In this document: positions 1 through 3,691 of the stretch, one piece after another
Layout: every line of letters begins with the position of its first letter
How positions within the stretch are numbered: the stretch's first letter is position 1
Assembly: GCA_002428885.1 (NCBI GenBank)
Contig: DIYE01000139.1
Span: 1 to 5,782, forward strand
DNA: 5,782 nt
DNA from: Alphaproteobacteria bacterium UBA6062
GTDB taxonomy: Bacteria; Pseudomonadota; Alphaproteobacteria; Sneathiellales; Sneathiellaceae
Reading direction: 5' to 3'
Notes under the pieces: generated by a model
Seen by the model: the letters and a program-made list of their open reading frames with translations, nothing else
Told to the model about the DNA's origin: nothing
Databases searched by the model: none
Program-made: the position numbers and the translations under genes

Positions 1-36
1 AAAGCGAGGCTTTCACCTGACCAGTGAATTGGCCTT

Positions 37-62
37 GAGCCGCCCGGGAAACCAGGCGGCTC
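37..62 (+). other. Hairpin upstream of tRNA-Trp
   Basis: The arms GAGCCGCC (37-44) and GGCGGCTC (55-62) form a perfect 8-bp stem around a 10-base loop. No T-run follows, so it does not look like a complete intrinsic terminator. It could be a processing or stabilising structure in a transcript that enters from an upstream gene (tuf in many relatives, inferred and not visible here). Nothing else, and no convincing promoter, was seen in positions 1-82. Confidence 0.4.
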
Positions 63-82
63 TCGGTGCCAGTACAGGCATT

Positions 83-158
83 AGGAGTGTAGCTCAATTG
101 GTAGAGCACCGGTCTCCAAAACCGGGGGTTGGGGGTTCGATCCCCTCCACTCCTGCCA
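83..158 (+). tRNA. trnW: tRNA-Trp (anticodon CCA)
   Basis: This is a complete 76-base cloverleaf. The acceptor arms AGGAGTG (83-89) and CACTCCT (148-154) pair fully, followed by discriminator G155 and an encoded CCA (156-158). The D-arm carries GCTCAATTGGTAGAGC. The anticodon stem CCGGT/ACCGG (109-113/121-125) closes a seven-base loop with anticodon CCA at 116-118, which reads the UGG tryptophan codon. The variable loop is GGGTT, and the T-arm has GGGGG/CCCTC around TTCGATC with one G-U pair. The gene sits 75 bases before secE, the usual tuf-trnW-secE arrangement, so the tRNA is probably cut out of a longer transcript. The spacer to secE holds a small hairpin, CCGGG/CCCGG at 195-208. Confidence 0.98.
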
Positions 159-233
159 GTCTGGTTGATCTCTTCGGGGAAATCCTGTATACCGCCGGGT
201 CATCCCGGTTGTTGAAACTGATTTGAGGAAAGA

Positions 234-431
234 ATGGCAAAGGTAACTCCAGGTGCTTTTATCCGCCAGGTGCGGCAGGAGGCTTCCAAAGTGACATGGC
301 CGACCCGTAAGGAGACCATGATCACAACGGGGATGGTCTTTGTTATGGTTTTTCTGGCCTCCATCTTCTTTTTCACAGTGGATACGGGTATTCAGTTTGT
401 TGTTAAGTATATTCTGGCATTGGGGGCTTGA
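234..431 (+). CDS. secE: Preprotein translocase subunit SecE
   Basis: SecE is an essential small subunit of the SecYEG channel in the inner membrane; it clamps and stabilises SecY during export of unfolded proteins. The 65-residue product has the family core: a cytoplasmic amphipathic part with EASKVTWPTRKET (residues 17-29), then one hydrophobic membrane segment at about residues 31-57, rich in V, M, F and I. It matches the short, single-helix form found in most bacteria and not the 127-residue, three-helix form of E. coli. The ATG at 234 has a purine-rich ribosome site (GAGGAAAG, 225-232) placed somewhat close to it. The stop codon (429-431) overlaps the nusG start by one base, so the two are probably translated in a coupled way. 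Its place between tRNA-Trp and nusG is the conserved one. Confidence 0.97.
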   Translation: MAKVTPGAFIRQVRQEASKVTWPTRKETMITTGMVFVMVFLASIFFFTVDTGIQFVVKYILALGA

Positions 432-985
432 TGATGTCCGATACTGAAGTTTCGCCCAGAAAACGCTGGTATATAATTCATGCCTATTCCGGTTTTGAGA
501 AAAAGGTTGCCCAGTCCGTAAAAGAGCAGGCGATCCTCAAGGGGATGGCTGATAAATTCGAGGACGTCCTGGTTCCGGTTGAGGAAGTGGTTGAAGTACG
601 CCGCGGTCAGAAAGTGAGCGCTGAGCGGAAATTCTTCCCGGGCTATGTCCTTGCGCATATGGAAATGAATGACGAAACCTATCACTTGGTGAAAAACCTT
701 CCGAAGGTGACCGGTTTCCTTGGGAATGCCAATAAACCGCAGCCGATTTCTGAGAAAGAGGCGATGGCTGTCCTGAACCAGGTTCAGGAAGGTATCGAAC
801 GTCCGAAGCCGTCTGTTACGTTTGAAATCGGCGAGGAAGTTCGGGTCAGCGACGGTCCGTTTGCAACCTTTATGGGGGTTGTTGAAGAAGTGGATGAGGA
901 GAAAGCCAAGCTTAAAGTCTCTGTTTCCATTTTTGGCCGGTCTACACCTGTCGAGCTGGATTATTCTCAAGTCGAGAAAAGTTGA
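431..985 (+). CDS. nusG: Transcription termination/antitermination factor NusG
   Basis: NusG binds RNA polymerase across its cleft and suppresses pausing. Its C-terminal domain contacts either Rho or ribosomal protein S10, so it serves termination or transcription-translation coupling. From the ATG at 431 the product is 184 residues, against 181 in E. coli. The NGN domain spans about residues 11-118, opening with RWYIIHAYSGFEKKV and containing FFPGYVLAHMEM (68-79). The KOW domain covers about 131-183, with VRVSDGPFATFMGVVEEVD and a SIFGRSTPVELDYSQVEK end. Both domains are intact with no insertion. The start is ambiguous: TTG (428), ATG (431) and ATG (434) are consecutive in frame. ATG 431 gives the TGATG overlap with secE; ATG 434 gives better spacing (7 bases) from GGGGG at 422-426. 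A 91-base spacer follows before rplK. Confidence 0.97.
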   Translation: MMSDTEVSPRKRWYIIHAYSGFEKKVAQSVKEQAILKGMADKFEDVLVPVEEVVEVRRGQKVSAERKFFPGYVLAHMEMNDETYHLVKNLPKVTGFLGNANKPQPISEKEAMAVLNQVQEGIERPKPSVTFEIGEEVRVSDGPFATFMGVVEEVDEEKAKLKVSVSIFGRSTPVELDYSQVEKS

Positions 986-1000
986 GTTTTAGCGTTATTT

Positions 1001-1050
1001 GCCGTAATGGTGCGGCGAGTTTGCGGAAGGTCAGCCATGGCCGTACCGCA
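1001..1050 (+). promoter_or_regulatory. Structured leader before rplK, possible L1-binding site
   Basis: Two hairpins lie in the nusG-rplK spacer. The first pairs GCCG (1001-1004) with CGGC (1013-1016). The second pairs TGCGG (1022-1026) with CCGCA (1046-1050), then has an asymmetric internal loop (AA against GTA), then an inner stem GGTC/GGCC (1029-1032/1039-1042). Two short stems around an asymmetric loop is the general form of L1-binding sites, and in E. coli L1 represses the rplK-rplA message through its leader. The position fits, but I matched no exact L1 consensus, so this is an inference from position and shape. TGCGG also occurs at 1011-1015 and could compete for the same 3' arm. Confidence 0.35.
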
Positions 1051-1076
1051 GCCCTTTATGTTGAATAGGGAAGAAA

Positions 1077-1505
1077 ATGGCAAAGAAGATACAAGGTTAT
1101 ATCAAGTTGCAGGTCCCTGCGGGACAGGCAAATCCATCACCGCCTATTGGTCCGGCTCTGGGTCAGCAGGGTGTGAATATCATGGAATTCTGTAAAGCGT
1201 TCAATGCCGCCACCGGCAGCATGGAAGGCGGTATGCCGATTCCAACGATCATCACAGTCTATGCGGACCGGTCTTTCACTTTTGTGACGAAGACACCGCC
1301 GGCCTCCTATTTCCTGAAAAAAGCAGCCGGTCAGAAAAAAGGCGGCAGCACTCCGGGTCGCGAAACAGCAGCGACTGTCACGCTGGCGCAGGTTAAGGAA
1401 ATTGCGGAAGCCAAAATGGTCGACCTCAATGCCAATGATATTGAAGCCGCAATGGAAATCATCAAAGGTTCCGCCCGCTCCATGGGCTACGCGGTGGAGG
1501 GCTGA
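1077..1505 (+). CDS. rplK: 50S ribosomal protein L11
   Basis: L11 binds 23S rRNA helices 43-44 at the base of the L7/L12 stalk. It takes part in factor-dependent GTP hydrolysis, contributes to the thiostrepton site, and is needed for RelA activation in the stringent response. The product is 142 residues, the same as E. coli. The N-terminal domain (about 1-70) contains the proline-rich stretch ANPSPPIGPALGQQGVNIM (18-36), whose prolines lie at the thiostrepton site in studied L11 proteins. The C-terminal rRNA-binding domain (about 75-142) ends in the typical GSARSMGYAVEG. The start ATG has a GGGAAG ribosome site (1068-1073). The gene ends in tandem in-frame stops TGA TAA immediately before rplA. 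No key residue seems to be missing. Confidence 0.98.
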   Translation: MAKKIQGYIKLQVPAGQANPSPPIGPALGQQGVNIMEFCKAFNAATGSMEGGMPIPTIITVYADRSFTFVTKTPPASYFLKKAAGQKKGGSTPGRETAATVTLAQVKEIAEAKMVDLNANDIEAAMEIIKGSARSMGYAVEG

Positions 1506-1508
1506 TAA

Positions 1509-2201
1509 ATGGCTAAACTGACAAAAAGACAAAAAGTGGCAGCTGAAGCGGTTGATCGCGATAAGCTCTACAATCTGGGTGAAGCTGTAGATCTGGTGAA
1601 GTCCAACGCAACATCAAAATTTGATGAAACCGTCGAAATTGCCATGAATCTGGGTGTTGACCCGCGTCATGCCGATCAGATGGTTCGTGGTGTTATTCAA
1701 CTGCCGAACGGCACTGGTAAATCCGTTCGTGTTGCGGTTTTTGCTCGCGGTGACAAAGCCGAGGAAGCGAAAGCAGCCGGCGCGGAACTGGTTGGTGCCG
1801 AAGACCTGATGGAAACCGTTCAGGCCGGCAATATGGATTTTGATCGTTGCATTGCAACGCCGGACATGATGGCCGTTGTCGGTCGTCTCGGTAAGGTTCT
1901 GGGTCCGCGCGGCTTGATGCCGAACCCGAAACTTGGAACGGTTACGCCGAATGTCGCTGATGCTGTTAAGGCAGCCAAAGGTGGCCAGGTTGAATTCCGG
2001 GCGGAAAAAACCGGTATCGTTCACGCCGGTATCGGTAAATCAAGCTTCACAGCCGAAGCTCTGAATGAAAATGTTAAAGCTTTCATCGATGCGGTTCTTA
2101 AGGCGAAGCCAAGCGGCGCCAAAGGACAGTTCGTCAAGAAAGTTGCCTTAAGCTCTACCATGGGGCCCGGGGTTAAGATAGAAGTCAGCGAAATCGTTTG
2201 A
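1509..2201 (+). CDS. rplA: 50S ribosomal protein L1
   Basis: L1 forms the mobile L1 stalk near the E site, where it helps release deacylated tRNA; in several bacteria it also represses its own operon. The 230-residue product is close to the E. coli length (234). Domain I is made of the N-terminus and about residues 160-230, and domain II of about 68-159. The family signature LGPRGLMPNPKLGT is at 131-144, followed by the GGQVEFRAEKTGIVHAGIGK segment that helps form the rRNA-binding face. The ribosome site GGAGGG (1496-1501) lies inside the last codons of rplK, seven bases before the ATG, so the two cistrons are tightly coupled. The start is three bases after the rplK stop and in the same frame. 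After the stop there is a 268-base structured spacer. Confidence 0.98.
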   Translation: MAKLTKRQKVAAEAVDRDKLYNLGEAVDLVKSNATSKFDETVEIAMNLGVDPRHADQMVRGVIQLPNGTGKSVRVAVFARGDKAEEAKAAGAELVGAEDLMETVQAGNMDFDRCIATPDMMAVVGRLGKVLGPRGLMPNPKLGTVTPNVADAVKAAKGGQVEFRAEKTGIVHAGIGKSSFTAEALNENVKAFIDAVLKAKPSGAKGQFVKKVALSSTMGPGVKIEVSEIV

Positions 2202-2217
2202 TTTTGCTAAAGGAATT

Positions 2218-2233
2218 TGCCGCTTCGGCGGCA
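2218..2233 (+). other. UUCG-tetraloop hairpin after rplA
   Basis: The arms TGCCGC (2218-2223) and GCGGCA (2228-2233) form a perfect 6-bp stem closed by TTCG. C(UUCG)G is an exceptionally stable RNA tetraloop. No T-run follows, so it is more likely a 3'-end stabiliser for the rplK-rplA message or a folding nucleus than a terminator. It starts 16 bases after the rplA stop. Confidence 0.55.
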
Positions 2234-2238
2234 GATGC

Positions 2239-2261
2239 CTGAACCTGCCTGGCAGGTTCAG
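2239..2261 (+). repeat. 23-base inverted repeat with the L10 leader fold
   Basis: The arms CTGAACCTGCC (2239-2249) and GGCAGGTTCAG (2251-2261) are perfect 11-base complements around a single T. As RNA this gives about 10 bp with a three-base loop. It directly abuts the proposed L10-binding structure. Its ACCTGC (2243-2248) could alternatively pair with GCAGGT at 2274-2279, the arm used by the L10 leader. No T-run follows it directly, so it is not a complete intrinsic terminator. It may be a boundary hairpin, a processing site or a competing fold. Confidence 0.55.
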
Positions 2262-2334
2262 CTGTCCAAGACTGCAGGTGTTTTTGAGCCTTTGGGCCCG
2301 AAAATTTAAAAGCACAAGTTGCCTGCATAGACAG
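2262..2334 (+). promoter_or_regulatory. L10 leader RNA (L10-L12 autoregulatory site) before rplJ
   Basis: The stretch folds as an L10-type leader. An outer stem CTGTC/GACAG (2262-2266/2330-2334) is followed by an internal loop, CAAGACT against ATA. A second stem GCAGG/CCTGC (2274-2278/2322-2326) comes next, then a bulge on the 3' side. The structure continues into an extended arm in which GTTTT (2280-2284) faces AAAA-G-C (2308-2313), closed by GCC/GGC near 2288-2297. The AGAC-type bases flanking a GCAGG/CCTGC helix recall the kink-turned L10 site of 23S rRNA. In E. coli the L10-(L12)4 complex binds such a leader and represses rplJL translation; in B. subtilis the equivalent controls attenuation. 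The fold was worked out by eye from pairing, not from a covariance search. It lies 135 bases before the rplJ start. Confidence 0.65.
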
Positions 2335-2392
2335 GGAAGCTACAAATTCGCTGCTTGTCAGCAATTCAGGTGGACCTGGGACAGTAAAACGG

Positions 2393-2418
2393 ATTTGGCT
2401 TAGGCCAAATTCTTTTTT
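2393..2418 (+). terminator. Intrinsic terminator/attenuator in the rplJ leader
   Basis: ATTTGGC (2393-2399) and GCCAAAT (2404-2410) form a perfect 7-bp stem with a TTAG loop, followed at once by TCTTTTTT (2411-2418). This is the standard form of a Rho-independent terminator. It lies after the L10 leader and 51 bases before the rplJ start, so it acts in front of rplJ-rplL-rpoB and is best read as an attenuator. An upstream segment, CAAATTCG (2343-2350), can pair with CGGATTTG (2390-2397) over eight positions with one G-U pair, which would block the 5' arm and act as an antiterminator. It could also simply end rplK-rplA transcripts, but then a promoter would be needed between 2418 and 2470, and I saw none. 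Confidence 0.7.
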
Positions 2419-2469
2419 AACCGGGATGCTTAGCCAAATAGGCGGCATTTCATAAACTGGAGACGACGA

Positions 2470-2979
2470 GTGGACCGATCGCAAAAAGAAGCTCTGGTTG
2501 CCGAAATGAACGGTGTCTTCACCGAAGCAGGTGTTGTTGTTGTTGCCGAATACAGTGGTCTCACTGTGGCGGAGATGACAAATCTGCGGGTGAAGATGCG
2601 GGAAGCTGGCGCCAACTTCAAAGTGACGAAAAATCGGCTTACACGTCTCGCTCTTGACGGCACGGACTACGGTTCTCTTTCAGAGAAGCTGAAAGGCCCG
2701 GTCGGTATCGCTTATTCAAGCGATCCGGTTGCGGCTCCTAAAGCGGCTCAGGATTTTGCGAAAGAGAATGACAAGTTTGTGGTGATCGGCGGCGCAATGG
2801 GTGCGACAGAACTTGATGCTGATGGTGTCAAGTCCCTGGCAAGCCTGCCGTCTCTCGACTCACTTCGTGGAAAACTGGTTGGTCTCTTGCAGGCTCCTGC
2901 AACAAAAATTGCAGGTGTTGTTCAAGCACCAGCTGGTCAGTTGGCCCGTGTCCTGTCGGCGAAAGCCGAACAGGGTTAG
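2470..2979 (+). CDS. rplJ: 50S ribosomal protein L10
   Basis: L10 is the base of the L7/L12 stalk. Its N-terminal domain binds 23S rRNA near L11, and its long C-terminal helix carries L7/L12 dimers. The product is 169 residues, against 165 in E. coli. The globular domain (about 1-125) includes FKVTKNRLTRLALDGT (50-65) and a VVIGGAMG segment (104-111). The C-terminal part (about 126-169) has SLPSLDSLRGKLVGLLQAPA followed by repeated QAPA-type helix segments that fit the dimer-binding helix. The start is GTG at 2470, supported by GGAG (2459-2462) seven bases upstream and by the family N-terminus (DRSQKEALVAEMN). No in-frame ATG nearby would preserve that end. Regulation by its own product through the upstream leader is likely. 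rplL follows after 61 bases. Confidence 0.97.
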   Translation: MDRSQKEALVAEMNGVFTEAGVVVVAEYSGLTVAEMTNLRVKMREAGANFKVTKNRLTRLALDGTDYGSLSEKLKGPVGIAYSSDPVAAPKAAQDFAKENDKFVVIGGAMGATELDADGVKSLASLPSLDSLRGKLVGLLQAPATKIAGVVQAPAGQLARVLSAKAEQG

Positions 2980-3040
2980 ATGTAAAAGCCAGTTATTTAT
3001 TGATTGAAAACCTAACGGTTTACCTGAGGAGAATAGTACA

Positions 3041-3418
<378 letters not shown>

Positions 3419-3431
3419 GTTCAGCTCTGCC

Positions 3432-3449
3432 AGCGATCAGCTGATCGCT
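3432..3449 (+). repeat. 18-base perfect palindrome after rplL
   Basis: AGCGATCAG (3432-3440) is followed directly by its exact reverse complement CTGATCGCT (3441-3449). As RNA it folds to 7 bp with an AGCT loop. It begins 14 bases after the rplL stop and is followed by AAAATC, not a T-run, so it is no terminator on this strand. A 3'-end stabiliser of the rplJL message or an RNase cleavage site is plausible. As DNA, such symmetry could also be a dimeric protein site. Confidence 0.5.
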
Positions 3450-3460
3450 AAAATCAAGCC

Positions 3461-3488
3461 GGGGAAGGTGGCATGCGCTGCCTTCCCC
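3461..3488 (+). promoter_or_regulatory. Candidate antiterminator hairpin in the rplL-rpoB spacer
   Basis: GGGGAAGG (3461-3468) and CCTTCCCC (3481-3488) form an 8-bp stem, extended by C3460-G3489, around a 12-base loop. An alternative inner fold pairs GGCA (3470-3473) with TGCC (3479-3482). No U-tract follows. Its 3' arm contains the CCCC needed by the terminator-like stem described at 3485-3531, so only one of the two can form at a time. This hairpin would be transcribed first. In E. coli the same spacer holds an attenuator and an RNase III site, so cleavage of this stem is another possible role. Confidence 0.4.
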
Positions 3489-3531
3489 GCAACCGCTTTC
3501 TGAAGAGAGGGCGGAAATCCGGCGGGGTTTT
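3485..3531 (+). terminator. Candidate attenuator between rplL and rpoB
   Basis: CCCCGC (3485-3490) pairs with GCGGGG (3522-3527), followed by TTTT (3528-3531). The enclosed segment forms its own 9-bp hairpin with two G-U pairs (CCGCTTTCT 3493-3501 with AGAGGGCGG 3506-3514, loop GAAG). Together they make a terminator-like structure with a short U-tract, so partial termination is more likely than full. In E. coli most polymerases stop between rplL and rpoB, which sets RpoB below ribosomal-protein levels; this element sits where an equivalent would be expected. The large enclosed hairpin and only four T residues keep this call uncertain. Confidence 0.45.
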
Positions 3532-3578
3532 AATTACGTGACCCGAACCGGGGGTCTCTGATTCCGGTACGAAATATG

Positions 3579-3608
3579 TTGAACTTTTATGCCAAAAGCC
3601 GCCATTAT
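3579..3608 (+). promoter_or_regulatory. Weak sigma-70-like promoter candidate before rpoB
   Basis: TTGAAC (3579-3584) matches four of six bases of TTGACA. CATTAT (3603-3608) matches four of six of TATAAT, with an 18-base spacer. A start near 3615 would give a leader of about 75 bases to rpoB. The match is poor enough to arise by chance in such a spacer. It is listed because a local promoter would explain how rpoB is supplied if the upstream attenuator works. Confidence 0.2.
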
Positions 3609-3635
3609 GTGGAATTGGCGCTGTAAAGGTTCTAT

Positions 3636-3658
3636 TTGCGGCCCCTTTCGGGCTGCGA
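3636..3658 (+). other. Hairpin in the rpoB 5' leader
   Basis: GCGGCCC (3638-3644) pairs with GGGCTGC (3650-3656) around CTTTC, with one G-U pair; T3636-A3658 and T3637-G3657 can extend it. No T-run follows. It ends 33 bases before the rpoB start. Its 3' arm is part of an 11-base segment (3651-3661) that is the exact reverse complement of codons inside rpoB (3747-3757), so the arm has two possible partners. Confidence 0.4.
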
Positions 3659-3691
3659 TCTAGTTAGGCAACAGAAATACGGGGATTTCGC

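Noticed and set aside
1..13. Small hairpin AAAGC/GCTTT at the left edge
   Set aside because: Only 5 bp, and at the window edge, so it may be a fragment of a larger structure that cannot be judged here.
29..226. A 65-codon + strand open frame over the tRNA, giving a peptide with SVAQLVEHRSPKPGVGGS
   Set aside because: This is the translation of the tRNA-Trp gene itself, a common false protein in databases. It has no ribosome site of its own and the cloverleaf explains the sequence.
392..970. A long - strand open frame (192 codons) opposite nusG
   Set aside because: It is a shadow of nusG, whose domains are all recognisable on the + strand. The antisense product resembles no family I know.
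982..1010. Possible rplK promoter with TTGAGT at the nusG stop
   Set aside because: No acceptable -10 box lies 16-18 bases downstream (TAATGG is the best). Readthrough from nusG is simpler.
2284..2312. Promoter-like pair TTGAGC and TAAAAG with a 17-base spacer
   Set aside because: Each box matches four of six bases, but both lie inside the L10 leader arms, so a start here would cut away the regulatory fold. The T- and A-rich arms explain the match.
2185..2663. Two overlapping - strand frames covering the rplA-rplJ spacer
   Set aside because: They run through the structured leader and into rplJ antisense. They look like chance frames, and RNA structure on the + strand accounts for the spacer better.
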